This document shows, one piece after another, positions 1 to 7,889 of a stretch of DNA of 41,271 nt (the first letter of the stretch is position 1; every line of letters begins with the position of its first letter). This DNA is from SLRI01 sp964576715. GTDB taxonomy: Bacteria; Pseudomonadota; Alphaproteobacteria; Geminicoccales; Geminicoccaceae. The stretch is from contig CAZNWE010000035.1 of the NCBI GenBank assembly GCA_964576715.1, forward strand, positions 1 through 41,271. The letters run 5' to 3'. The notes beneath the pieces were generated by a model. The model was given only the letters and a program-made list of their open reading frames with translations, was not told where the DNA came from and did not search any database. The translations under genes and the position numbers were made by a program.

Positions 1-5
1 GCGCC

Positions 6-791
6 TCAACTCATCCAGTTGCCGCCGTCGATGTTGAAGGTCTGGGCGACGACGTAGTCGGCGTCGTCCGATGCCAGGAAGAGGGCGCCGCCGGTGAGGT
101 CCTCGACCTTGCCCATGCGGCCAAAAGGGACTTCCTCGCCGACCAGGCGCTTTTTCTCGCCGATCGGCCGGTTCTCGTATCTGGCAAACAGGCGGTCGAC
201 CTCGTCCCACATGGGCGTGTCGACGACGCCGGGGGCGATGCCGTTGACGTTGATCCGGTGCGGGATCAGCGCGAGGCCGGCGCTCTGGGTGATCGAGATG
301 ACGGCGGCCTTCGCGGCACAGTAGGCGACGACGAGCGATTCGCCGCGCCGGCCGGCCTGGCTCGCCATGTTGATGATCCGGCCGCGCCACTTAGGGTCCG
401 CCTCGCTCTGCTTGACCATCTGCCGGGCCACGGCCTGGAGGGTGAAGAAGAGGCCCTTGGTGTTGATGTCGAAATTCTTGTCCCAGTCGGCGCGGGTGAC
501 CTCGAGCAGTGGGGCCATGTTGAAGATGGCGGCGTTGTTGACCAGGATGTCGATCCGGCCCGCTGCCTTCACGACGGCTGCCACCATGGCGTCGATCGAG
601 GCCTGATCGGTGACGTCGAGTTGGACGGCGAAGGCGCCGCGGCTGATGACGCTGGCGGTGTCCGCCGCCTCCGCCTTCAGGATGTCGGCGATGACCACGC
701 GCGCCCCTTCCCCGGCGTAGCGCTCGGCGATTGCCCGGCCGATGCCGCGCGCCCCGCCGGTGACGATGGCGACCTTCCCTTCGAGCTTCAC
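6..791 (-). CDS. SDR family polyol (sorbitol-type) dehydrogenase
   Basis: A 261-residue classical short-chain dehydrogenase. The cofactor motif TGGARGIG is at residues 11-18, an Asp (36) ends the second strand, which favours NAD(H), NNAA is at 85-88, and the catalytic Ser144-Tyr157-Lys161 set is present (YCAAK). The sequence resembles the bacterial sorbitol/L-iditol 2-dehydrogenases (SmoS/PolS type), which oxidise hexitols to ketoses in the cytoplasm. The GTG start overlaps the stop of the DUF1330 gene by four bases (GTGA), so translation is probably coupled. It is the last gene visible in a polyol ABC transporter operon, and the operon may run on past the left edge. Family membership is certain; the exact polyol is inferred from context. 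Confidence 0.9.
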   Translation of the reverse strand: MKLEGKVAIVTGGARGIGRAIAERYAGEGARVVIADILKAEAADTASVISRGAFAVQLDVTDQASIDAMVAAVVKAAGRIDILVNNAAIFNMAPLLEVTRADWDKNFDINTKGLFFTLQAVARQMVKQSEADPKWRGRIINMASQAGRRGESLVVAYCAAKAAVISITQSAGLALIPHRINVNGIAPGVVDTPMWDEVDRLFARYENRPIGEKKRLVGEEVPFGRMGKVEDLTGGALFLASDDADYVVAQTFNIDGGNWMS

Positions 792-1093
792 AGGGTCAGT
801 CCCTCGACGATCGCCATGTTCATGATCGCCGCCCCCTCGCGCTCGGCCTTGGCGGCGGCATACTCGGCAGATGCCGCGAAGGTCCTGGCGGTGGCGAGGT
901 CGGGGAACTCGAGGATGACGAAGCGGCTGCCCGGGAAGGCGCCCTCGACCACCTCGCTTTCGCCGCCGCGCGCCAGGTAGCGGCCGCCCAGCGCCGCGAT
1001 CGCGGCCGCAGCCGCGGTCTTGTAGTTCTCGTACCTGACGGGGTCGGTGACCTCGACATTGGCGATGACGTAGGCGGGTTTGCGGGCCGGCAT
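788..1093 (-). CDS. DUF1330 domain protein
   Basis: A 101-residue DUF1330 protein (small ferredoxin-like alpha/beta fold, dimeric in known structures, function not established). The N-terminus reads YVIANVEVTDPVRYENYK, and the middle has GGRYLARGG and FVILEFPD, all typical of the family. I chose the ATG at 1093 because it has a well-spaced AAGGAG; an in-frame GTG at 1108 also exists. The gene lies between two sugar-alcohol dehydrogenase genes, 11 bases after the upstream stop and overlapping the next start. Its position suggests a role in polyol catabolism, but no activity can be assigned. Confidence 0.85.
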   Translation of the reverse strand: MPARKPAYVIANVEVTDPVRYENYKTAAAAAIAALGGRYLARGGESEVVEGAFPGSRFVILEFPDLATARTFAASAEYAAAKAEREGAAIMNMAIVEGLTL

Positions 1094-1104
1094 GGGTATC
1101 TCCT

Positions 1105-1875
1105 TCACCAGATGGTGTAGCCGCCGTCGACGACGACGATGCTACCGGTCATGAGCGACGACGCATCCGAGGCCAGAAAGAGCACGGCAGACGCGATCTC
1201 GTGCGGCTGGCCGAGGCGTCGCATCGGCGTCATCTCGAGCCAGGTCGGCAGCCACTCGGCGTTCTCGCGGCCGTCCCGGGTCATCTCCGTCTCGATATAG
1301 GTGGGGGCCACGGCGTTGACCCGAACCCCGCGCACCGCCCATTCGCCGGCCAGCGACTTGGTCAGCATGTGCACGGCGGCCTTCGACGCGTTGTAGTGGC
1401 TCTGCGGCTGCGGCTTGTTGGAGATCAGGCCGCTCATCGAGCCGAGATTGACGATGGCACCCGAGCCCGTTGCCAGCATGTGCTTGCCGAAGGCGCGGTT
1501 GCACCAGTAGACGCCGTTCAGGTTGATGTCGATGACCTGGTTCCATTCCTCGTCGCTGGTCGTCTCGCTGGGCGAGCCCTTGGCGATGCCGGCATTGGCG
1601 ACGAGGATGTCGATCCGGCCGTGCCTGGCCTGCAGGTCGTCGGCGAGCGTCGTCACCTCGGCGGGCCTGGTCACGTCGAGCGGGACGTACTCGGCACCGT
1701 AACCCATCGCCTCCAGATCCGCTGCAGCCTTCGGCCCCGTGGCCGCGTCGATCTCGGCAATCACGACGTGCGCACCGCATTCGGCCAGCGCCCTGGCACT
1801 CTCGAAGCCGATGCCGCGGCCACCGCCGGTGATCACGGCGATGCGGCCGGTGAGGTCGTATTTCTCGAGATACAT
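1105..1875 (-). CDS. SDR family oxidoreductase (polyol dehydrogenase-like)
   Basis: A 256-residue classical SDR. TGGGRGIG is at residues 16-23, NAG at 94-96, and the catalytic Ser146, Tyr161 and Lys165 (YNASK) are all present. Glu41 at the end of the second strand favours NAD over NADP. It resembles the D-arabinitol/mannitol/gluconate-type dehydrogenases that accompany polyol ABC transporters. It follows the permease gene by 11 bases and precedes the DUF1330 gene by 11 bases, so it is in the same transcript. Having two different SDRs in one operon suggests two polyols or two sequential oxidations. The substrate is not determined by sequence. Confidence 0.9.
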   Translation of the reverse strand: MYLEKYDLTGRIAVITGGGRGIGFESARALAECGAHVVIAEIDAATGPKAAADLEAMGYGAEYVPLDVTRPAEVTTLADDLQARHGRIDILVANAGIAKGSPSETTSDEEWNQVIDINLNGVYWCNRAFGKHMLATGSGAIVNLGSMSGLISNKPQPQSHYNASKAAVHMLTKSLAGEWAVRGVRVNAVAPTYIETEMTRDGRENAEWLPTWLEMTPMRRLGQPHEIASAVLFLASDASSLMTGSIVVVDGGYTIW

Positions 1876-1886
1876 GGGCGTTTTCC

Positions 1887-2702
1887 CTATTTGACCGCGC
1901 CGAAGGTGAGGCCGCGGACGAGTTGGCGTTGGCTCAGCCAGCCGAGGATCAGGATGGGGGCGATGGCCATCGTCGAGGCGGCCGAGAGCTTGGCCCAGAA
2001 GAGGCCCTCGGGTGCCGAGAACGAGGCGATGAAGGCGGTGAGCGGGGCTGCCCGCGAGGTGGTGAGGTTGAGGCTCCAGAAGGCCTCGTTCCAGCAGAGA
2101 ATGATCGAGAGCAGTGCGGTCGACGCGATGCCGGGCACGGCGAGCGGCAGGAGGATGTGGCGGATCTCGTCCCAGACACCGGCACCGTCGATGCGTCCGG
2201 CCTCGAGGATCGAGCCCGGCACCTCCTTGAAGAAGGTGAACAGCATCCAGACGATAATCGGCAGGTTCATCAGCGCGTAGACGATGATCAGCCCGGTACG
2301 CGAATCGATCAGGCCGAGGTCGCGGAAGATCAGGTAGATGGGGACCAGCACACCGACCGGCGGCAGCATCTTGGTCGACAGCATCCAGAGCAGGGTGCCG
2401 CGGGTGCGCCTGGTCGGAAAGAAGGCCATGGCATAGGCGGCGGGGATGGCCAGGGCGAGGCCGAGCAGCGTGGCGCCGACGGAGATGACGATGCTGTTGG
2501 TCGCGAAACGGACGTAGTCGGCGCGCCGTTGCACCACCGCATAGTTCTCCAGCGTCGGCTCGAAGACGATGGAAGGCGGGGTCGAGACGGCCTCGATCTC
2601 GGTCTTGAACGACGTCAGGAAGGTCCAGAAGATCGGGAAGAAGATCAAGAGGGCGACGGCCCAGCCGAGCACGCCGACCCAGACGGGGGTGTGCTGGTCC
2701 AT
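1887..2702 (-). CDS. Carbohydrate (polyol) ABC transporter permease, MalG type
   Basis: A 271-residue inner-membrane permease of the MalG/SmoG class with six predicted membrane segments. The cytoplasmic EAA loop reads EAGRIDGAGVWDEIRHILLP, the docking site for the ATPase. The start ATG follows the stop of the other permease by three bases. In the family this subunit pairs with a MalF-type partner to form the channel. Placement with dehydrogenases for sugar alcohols points to sorbitol/mannitol-like substrates. No ATP-binding subunit is encoded in this operon within the window. Confidence 0.93.
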   Translation of the reverse strand: MDQHTPVWVGVLGWAVALLIFFPIFWTFLTSFKTEIEAVSTPPSIVFEPTLENYAVVQRRADYVRFATNSIVISVGATLLGLALAIPAAYAMAFFPTRRTRGTLLWMLSTKMLPPVGVLVPIYLIFRDLGLIDSRTGLIIVYALMNLPIIVWMLFTFFKEVPGSILEAGRIDGAGVWDEIRHILLPLAVPGIASTALLSIILCWNEAFWSLNLTTSRAAPLTAFIASFSAPEGLFWAKLSAASTMAIAPILILGWLSQRQLVRGLTFGAVK

Positions 2703-2705
2703 CGC

Positions 2706-3581
2706 CTAGACCTCCAGCGTGCGGGCGACGGTGCGCACCAGGAAGATGGCGACGATGTTGGCGAGGATGATGGCGATCACCCCGCCGGCCGAGGCGTAGC
2801 CGACATCGAACTCGAGCAGCGCCTTGGTGTAGATGAAGTAGGCGAGATTGGTCGTGGCGAGGCCAGGCCCGCCCGAGGTGGTGACGTAGATCTCGGCGAA
2901 GATGGTGAGGAAGAAGATCGTCTCGATCATGATGACGACGCTGATGGCGCGCCGGAGATGCGGGACGATGATGTAGAAGAACATGGCGAGCGGCCCAGCA
3001 CCATCGATCCTGGCCGCCTCCTGCTGCTCGTCGTCGAGCGACTGCAGGGCGGTGAAGATGATCAAGAAGGCGAAGGGGGTCCATTGCCAGGCGACGATCA
3101 TGATGATCGAGGCCATCGGCAGGTCGGCGAACCAGTCGATCGGCGCCAGCCCGACACTGCGGCTGAGGAAGGCCGAAATGCCGTTGACCGGATGCAGCAG
3201 CATGTTCTTCCAGACCAGGGCGCTGACCGTCGGCATGACGAAGAAGGGGGCGATGACCAGCACCTTGCAGATGCCGCTGCCCCAGAACGGCTGGTCGTAG
3301 AGGACGGCGAGCAGCGTGCCGACGACCACGGAGATAACGAGGACCGAGCCGACGAGCACGAGCGTGTTCCACATCGCCGTGACCAGCGCCGGATCGTCGA
3401 GCAGGAATTGGTAGTTCTCGAAGCCGGTGAAGCCGGTGAGGAAGGGATTGAGGAGATTGTAGCGCTGGAAGCTGAACCAGAGGGTCATCGCCAATGGCAC
3501 GATCATCCAGAGCAGCAGCACGCCCACCGCTGGGGCGATGAGCGGCAAGGTGTTGACGTTCGGCGACGCGCCAGCGGCCAT
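2706..3581 (-). CDS. Carbohydrate (polyol) ABC transporter permease, MalF type
   Basis: A 291-residue MalF/SmoF-class permease. The frame is open to 3632, but I place the start at the ATG at 3581, which has a strong GGGAGGA eight bases upstream and gives the usual short N-terminal tail (MAAGASPNVN) before the first membrane helix. The EAA loop (QEAARIDGAGPLAMFFYIIVP) lies about two-thirds along. It works with the downstream MalG-type permease as the membrane pore. The gap to the binding-protein gene is 77 bases, which is common where the binding protein is made in excess. Confidence 0.92.
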   Translation of the reverse strand: MAAGASPNVNTLPLIAPAVGVLLLWMIVPLAMTLWFSFQRYNLLNPFLTGFTGFENYQFLLDDPALVTAMWNTLVLVGSVLVISVVVGTLLAVLYDQPFWGSGICKVLVIAPFFVMPTVSALVWKNMLLHPVNGISAFLSRSVGLAPIDWFADLPMASIIMIVAWQWTPFAFLIIFTALQSLDDEQQEAARIDGAGPLAMFFYIIVPHLRRAISVVIMIETIFFLTIFAEIYVTTSGGPGLATTNLAYFIYTKALLEFDVGYASAGGVIAIILANIVAIFLVRTVARTLEV

Positions 3582-3658
3582 CCACCGGTCCTCCCGGGCG
3601 CGGCTGGTCGGGCGGCCGGCGGCTGGCACCACCGACCGCCCGATCCAGCCGGCGGCTG

Positions 3659-4969
3659 CTACTTGATGTAGCCGGCCTGGCGCATGGTCCGCTCGGTGGC
3701 GGCCTGCGAGGTCTCGAGCGCCTGCTCTACCGTCATCTGGCCGGTGAGCGCCGCCGCCACGTTCTGGCCGACCATCGTGCCGATGCCCTGGAACTCGGGG
3801 ATCGCCACGTACTGGATGCCGGTATAGGGCACGGCCTCCATGGTCGCGTCCGAGGGGTCGGCGGCGAGCATGGCGTCACGCACGAAATCGGCAAAGGGTG
3901 CGGCGTCGAGGTATTCCTGGATCTCGTAGGTGCTCCGTCGGGTGCCCGGCGGGGCCGCGACCCAGCCCTCGGTCTCGCCGACCAGGCGGACATAGTCCTT
4001 CGAGGTCGACCACGCGATGAAGTCCTTGGCGGCATCCACCTTCTGCGAGGAGGCGGGCACGGCGAGCGACCACGCCCAGAACCAGCCATTGCCCTTGCCG
4101 GTCACCTGCGTCGGCGCCAGGGTGAAGGCGGTGGTGTCGGCCACCCGGCTCTCGTTGGGGTTGTAGATGTAGCCGGCGGCCGAGGTGGCATCGACCCAGG
4201 TGGCGCAGTTGCCGGAGGCGAAGAGGGCCCGGTTCTCGTTGTGGCCGTTGGTGCTCACCCCGGGCGGGCCGTAATTGTTCATCAGCTCGACATAGTAGTT
4301 GACCGCCTCGACCCAGGGCTCGGAGGTGAGCTGCGGGTTCCAGTCCATGTCGAACCAGCGGCCGCCGAAGGCGTTCACCATGGGCCCGACGAAGGCCATG
4401 TTCTCGCCCCAGCCGGGCTTGCCGCGCTGGCAGGTGCCGTAGACCTGGTTGTCGGGGTCGTGCAGCTGGGCCGCGAACTCCATCAGCTGGTCATAGGTCG
4501 GCTGCTCGGGCATCTCGATGCCGGCCGCCTCGAACAGGTCCGAGCGGTAGAAGGTGAACGAGCTCTCCGCGTAGAACGGCACGGCGTAGAGCGTACCGTC
4601 GTGGCTGAGGCCGGCGCGTACGCTCTCGAAGATGTCGTCGTAGTCGTAATCGTCGCCGAAATCGTCGAGCGGCACCAGCCAGCCCTGCGCCCCCCAGATG
4701 GGTGCCTCGTAGGAGCCGATGGTGATGATGTCGAACTGCCCGCCGCCCGTCGCGATGTCGGTGGTCACGCGCTGCCGGAGCACGTTCTCTTCCAGCACCA
4801 CCCACTCGATCGAATGACCGCTGGCCTCTTCCCATTGCGAGGCGAGGTTCTGCATGATGATCATGTCGGAATTGTTGACCGTGGCGATGGTGATCGTCTC
4901 GGCCGAGGCGAGCGAGGTGCCGCCGAGAAATGCCGCCGCTAGGCCGGTTGCCGCGAGGGTCCGCCGCAT
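3659..4969 (-). CDS. ABC transporter periplasmic substrate-binding protein (sorbitol/mannitol type)
   Basis: A 436-residue extracellular solute-binding protein of family 1 (SmoE/MtlE-like). The ATG at 4969 follows GGGAG, and the first 22 residues form a signal peptide with cleavage near ASA-ET. The mature protein begins with the family strand ETITIATVNNSDM, followed by QWEEASGH and FDIITIGSYEAPIWGAQGWLVPL. It is first in the operon, which matches its need for high expression. Family and location are clear; polyol specificity is inferred from resemblance and the two dehydrogenase genes downstream. Confidence 0.92.
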   Translation of the reverse strand: MRRTLAATGLAAAFLGGTSLASAETITIATVNNSDMIIMQNLASQWEEASGHSIEWVVLEENVLRQRVTTDIATGGGQFDIITIGSYEAPIWGAQGWLVPLDDFGDDYDYDDIFESVRAGLSHDGTLYAVPFYAESSFTFYRSDLFEAAGIEMPEQPTYDQLMEFAAQLHDPDNQVYGTCQRGKPGWGENMAFVGPMVNAFGGRWFDMDWNPQLTSEPWVEAVNYYVELMNNYGPPGVSTNGHNENRALFASGNCATWVDATSAAGYIYNPNESRVADTTAFTLAPTQVTGKGNGWFWAWSLAVPASSQKVDAAKDFIAWSTSKDYVRLVGETEGWVAAPPGTRRSTYEIQEYLDAAPFADFVRDAMLAADPSDATMEAVPYTGIQYVAIPEFQGIGTMVGQNVAAALTGQMTVEQALETSQAATERTMRQAGYIK

Positions 4970-5043
4970 CGTTTTCTCCCTGTCTGTCGTCCGGGGTGCC
5001 GCTCCCGGTTGCCGAGGACGAATCGGCCAGCAGTCGGCGAATG

Positions 5044-5820
5044 TCAAGGAAGGTCGGCGGCTGGCCGGCGAGCACCCGGGCGGCGTTCGAGCACGAAGTG
5101 GTGCAGGACGTCGGGGCCCATGGGGATGACCACGCCGTCCAGCCGCAACGCCTCGTCCATGCGGGCGATCGCGGGGCCGCTGATCCCCGGCCGGCCGGCG
5201 CCGATGATGGTGGGCGAAACGCAGATCTCGAGGATGTCGAGGCAGCCGGCATAGAGAAAGCGCGACACGGTCTGCCCGCCGCCCTCGATGAAGACGCGCG
5301 CGAGGCCGCGCGCCGCCAGCGCCTCGAGTACCGCCGCCGGCTTGCAGCCGCCGGCATCGGCCACGACGGGAACCACCTCGGCCCGGCCGAGTTGCCCAGC
5401 GTCGAACGCGGCCTCGGCGCAGAGGACGATGGTTGGCGGCCCGCCCTGGAAGAGGCCGAACCGCTCATCGAGGCGACGCCGACTGTCGATCACCACCCGC
5501 ACCGGCGACGGCCCCGCGACCAGCCGTGTCGTGAGCTTCGGATCGTCGTGCTGCACGGTGCCGGCACCGACCAGCACGGCATCGGCCAGGGCTCGCAGGC
5601 GGTGCAGGTGGGTGATGTTCTCGGGCCCGGTCACCGCCTCGGCATGACCGCTCGCCGTTGCGATCTTCCCGTCCAGGCTCTGCCCCAGATGGCCGAGCAC
5701 GACCCGCTCGGGTGCGGCGAAATCGTGGTAGGCCTGGGCCAGGGGGTCGGCCGTGGCCGCCGCCGGCAGGCGCCGGGTGGCGAGGAGTGCCGGCCAGTAG
5801 TGCTCGGGATCGAGGCTCAA
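5044..5820 (-). CDS. RibD C-terminal-domain reductase, stand-alone
   Basis: About 258 residues covering only the reductase half of RibD (dihydrofolate-reductase-like fold). Visible motifs are SLDGKIA, HRLRALADAVLVGAGTV followed by DDPKL, and FIEGGGQTVSRFL. The cytidine-deaminase-like N-terminal half of full RibD is absent, so it should be an NADPH-dependent reductase acting on a ribosylamino-pyrimidine or pterin-like compound. The best start is a TTG at 5820 that overlaps the stop of the FkbM gene (TTGA); the frame stays open far upstream, so the start is uncertain. With the nearby GTP cyclohydrolase II and PTPS-like genes it may belong to a non-riboflavin pathway (inference). Confidence 0.78.
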   Translation of the reverse strand: MSLDPEHYWPALLATRRLPAAATADPLAQAYHDFAAPERVVLGHLGQSLDGKIATASGHAEAVTGPENITHLHRLRALADAVLVGAGTVQHDDPKLTTRLVAGPSPVRVVIDSRRRLDERFGLFQGGPPTIVLCAEAAFDAGQLGRAEVVPVVADAGGCKPAAVLEALAARGLARVFIEGGGQTVSRFLYAGCLDILEICVSPTIIGAGRPGISGPAIARMDEALRLDGVVIPMGPDVLHHFVLERRPGARRPAADLP

Positions 5821-6587
5821 GGGCTGCCGTCCAGGCGCCGGGCGTAGATGTCGCCCGAGAAATCCTGGCCGGCATGAGCGTCGAGCCAGGCCTCGAGCCG
5901 CGGCCGGTCGACGAAGCCCACCCATTCGAACTCCAGGCTCTCGCCGCGCGACAGGTTGAACGACCAGCCGGCCAGGGCCTCGAGCCGGTCGAGGCAGGCC
6001 TTGGCGGTTTCGACGCGGCCGGCGAGGAACTCGAAGGAGACGAGTCCCGGCGCCCGGCTCAAGCCGGCGAGCGCGGCCTCCTCGAGGCCCTCGATGTCGA
6101 GCTTGAGAAAGTCCGGCAGGCCGTGCCGGGCGATCAGCTGGTCCAAGGTCAGGGCCGGGACGCGGACGCTGTCGGCCCACTCGACGGAACGGAAGGACGG
6201 GATCGCGGCGACGCCGTCGATGAAGCTTCTGGATGCGGTGGTCACGGTCGGGGTCGCCGCACTGACGTAGAGCTCGACCTCGCCGGGCATGGCCGCGATC
6301 GCCACCTCCTCGAGCACGATGCCCGGGCGGTGCTTGAACAGATGGCGCAGGAAACGGGCGAAATCCGGCTGCGGCTCGACTGCCACCACGCGGCAGCCGA
6401 GCCGCTGGAAGGTCAGGCTGCGATTGCCGACATGTGCGCCGATATCGAAGCAGAGGCCGCCCGCCGGGACCAGTTCGGCGTAGAAATCGCGCAGCCGCCG
6501 GCCGCTGCCGGGCGGCCAGTAATACAGCCAGAGCGAGCGACCGAGGCCGCTGGCACGGGTGAGGAGACGGGCCAAGGCTGGGCTCAC
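5817..6587 (-). CDS. FkbM family SAM-dependent methyltransferase
   Basis: A 256-residue methyltransferase of the FkbM family. The SAM-binding motif is FDIGAHVGN near residue 48, followed by VVAVEPQPDFARFL, with the family's LKLDIEGLEE in the middle. Family members methylate hydroxyl groups on polysaccharides, polyketides or glycolipids; the target here is unknown. The GTG start overlaps the yceI stop by four bases and the stop overlaps the probable start of the RibD-C gene, so the three genes look translationally coupled. No glycosyltransferase or polysaccharide genes are nearby, which is unusual for an FkbM gene. Confidence 0.88.
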   Translation of the reverse strand: MSPALARLLTRASGLGRSLWLYYWPPGSGRRLRDFYAELVPAGGLCFDIGAHVGNRSLTFQRLGCRVVAVEPQPDFARFLRHLFKHRPGIVLEEVAIAAMPGEVELYVSAATPTVTTASRSFIDGVAAIPSFRSVEWADSVRVPALTLDQLIARHGLPDFLKLDIEGLEEAALAGLSRAPGLVSFEFLAGRVETAKACLDRLEALAGWSFNLSRGESLEFEWVGFVDRPRLEAWLDAHAGQDFSGDIYARRLDGSP

Positions 6588-7198
6588 TCCTCGCGGATGG
6601 CTTCGATCTCGAAGGTGAGCGTGATCGCGTCGCCGACGAGACCACCCTCGAGCGCGTAGGTACTGCCGAAGGCACTGCGCTCGATCACCGTCTCGGCGGA
6701 GACACCGAGGACATAGTTCGAGCCCCAGGGATAGGGGGCGATCCGGTTGAGCGTCACGTCGACCTCGACCGGCAAGGTGACGCCGCGGATCGTCAGATCG
6801 CCCAGGATCGTTCCCGTGCTCTCGCTTTCCGGCCGCGCCTCGGTCATCACGAAGCGGATCAGCGGATGGCTTTCGGCATCGAGAAAATCGCCGCTCTTGA
6901 GATGGCGATCGCGGGCCGGGTTGTCGGTGAACACGCTAGCCGCCTCGACCTCGAAGACCAGATCGGCGAGTTCACGCGTGTCCTCGTCGTAGGTGAAGCT
7001 GCCGCGCTCCTCGAGGAACAGCCCGAGCACGTCCTTGTAGCCGATGTGGTTGGCGCTGAAGCCGATCGACGAGTTGCCGGGGTCGATGACCCAGCGCACC
7101 GGCTCGGCCGCAGCGGGCGCGCTGAGGACGGCCAGGGTCACGAGGCCGGTGAGGGAAAAGGCGGCGGGCGTGACGCGGTTAGCGGCAATGCGTGGCAT
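6584..7198 (-). CDS. YceI family periplasmic lipid-binding protein
   Basis: A 204-residue YceI-like beta-barrel protein with a signal peptide (cleavage near APAAA-EP, about residue 32). The mature protein shows the family pattern WVIDPGNSSIGFSANHIGYKD, then FLDAESHPLIRF, then GDLTIRGVTLPVEVDVTLN. YceI proteins bind polyisoprenoid or other long lipids in the periplasm. It is first in a three-gene minus-strand operon with the FkbM and RibD-C genes, and is divergent from the DMT gene across a long intergenic region. Its ligand is unknown. Confidence 0.92.
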   Translation of the reverse strand: MPRIAANRVTPAAFSLTGLVTLAVLSAPAAAEPVRWVIDPGNSSIGFSANHIGYKDVLGLFLEERGSFTYDEDTRELADLVFEVEAASVFTDNPARDRHLKSGDFLDAESHPLIRFVMTEARPESESTGTILGDLTIRGVTLPVEVDVTLNRIAPYPWGSNYVLGVSAETVIERSAFGSTYALEGGLVGDAITLTFEIEAIREE

Positions 7199-7326
7199 GG
7201 CGATCCCCGGACGGTGCTAGGGCGGTTGCGTTGAGTTATAGGGCCGATCGCCGGCAGCACCAGTCCGGCGCAACGGGTGGCCGCAAAGATGACGAGACGA
7301 CGACAGGACTTAGCGCGCTGTCCACA

Positions 7327-7335
7327 TTATCCACA
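7327..7335 (+). promoter_or_regulatory. DnaA box (perfect TTATCCACA)
   Basis: An exact match to the consensus DnaA box. It is directly preceded at 7318-7326 by CTGTCCACA, a two-mismatch copy in the same orientation. Binding by DnaA is inferred from the motif only. Confidence 0.6.
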
Positions 7336-7476
7336 GGCGGCTCTCGCACGGCCATGCACGCTGCCGGCAAGCGTCGGCCCGGATCCGGCCCGGCGGCCGG
7401 CGGCAGCTGCCGGCGGGGCCTCGACGCGGCGCTGCCGATCACGGCATAAACGAAGTATCACAAGACTTTAAGGGGT

Positions 7477-7494
7477 GCATGCAGCGCTGCATGC
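7477..7494. repeat. 18-bp perfect palindrome
   Basis: GCATGCAGCGCTGCATGC equals its own reverse complement over all 18 bases with no spacer. It sits midway between the two perfect DnaA boxes, next to the AT-rich patch. It could be a dimeric regulator operator or a cruciform site; nothing in the sequence identifies the binder. Confidence 0.7.
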
Positions 7495-7573
7495 GGGTGC
7501 TGTCGAGCCTTCGATGCCTATTCAACCGGGGGCCGGCCGCGGCGGCTGTACAGCAGTGCCGCAAGGCCGGTCT

Positions 7574-7582
7574 TTATCCACA
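7574..7582 (+). promoter_or_regulatory. DnaA box (perfect TTATCCACA)
   Basis: A second exact consensus DnaA box, 247 bases from the first and in the same orientation. A weaker inverted copy (TGTGGATGT) lies at 7611-7619. I saw no other exact copies elsewhere in the window. Confidence 0.6.
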
Positions 7583-7889
7583 ATGCCGGGGATAGGCTTG
7601 TTCACCGCGGTGTGGATGTCTTGTCGACCGATTGTCATTCGCCTTTCACATCATGGACATGGCTTCATCGCATTCGATCGACCGGCGATTTCGCGTAATA
7701 GGCGAACGACAGGGTTCGAGCATCGCCCATTTCTCCTCAACCAGATGGCGAGGGGATGCCCCGCGCGATCTCAGCCGCATCGCCAATGCCCGCAACGGCC
7801 TGCTACGAGACGGCAGGCCGCCTGGGCAAGCTTCGCTCGCCGACCTGAACTTCATCCGGCCACCGCCGATCACTGAACGAAAGCGCCGC

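Larger units (their letters stand above)
7199..7889. other. Long divergent intergenic region with DnaA boxes
   Basis: About 690 bases without a convincing gene, between yceI (transcribed left) and the DMT gene (transcribed right). It contains two perfect DnaA boxes, weaker DnaA-like sites, an 18-bp perfect palindrome, and a relatively AT-rich patch at about 7441-7475. The DMT reading frame stays open back to 7632, so part of this region could be an N-terminal extension, but the composition and lack of similarity argue against it. Confidence 0.6.

Noticed and set aside
1105..3585. A very long minus-strand frame (826 residues) joining permease DNA to the SDR
   Set aside because: Only the last 256 residues are the real SDR; the rest is Arg/His/Pro-rich translation of the permease genes in the wrong frame.
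1923..3671. A long plus-strand open frame over the permease genes
   Set aside because: Very rich in Asp, Glu, Gly and Arg with no fold features; antisense of well-supported permeases, typical of GC-rich DNA.
7632..7889. N-terminal extension of the DMT transporter back to 7632
   Set aside because: The extra 86 residues have no membrane or family features and no ribosome-binding site, and they would overlap the DnaA-box region; the frame is probably open by chance.
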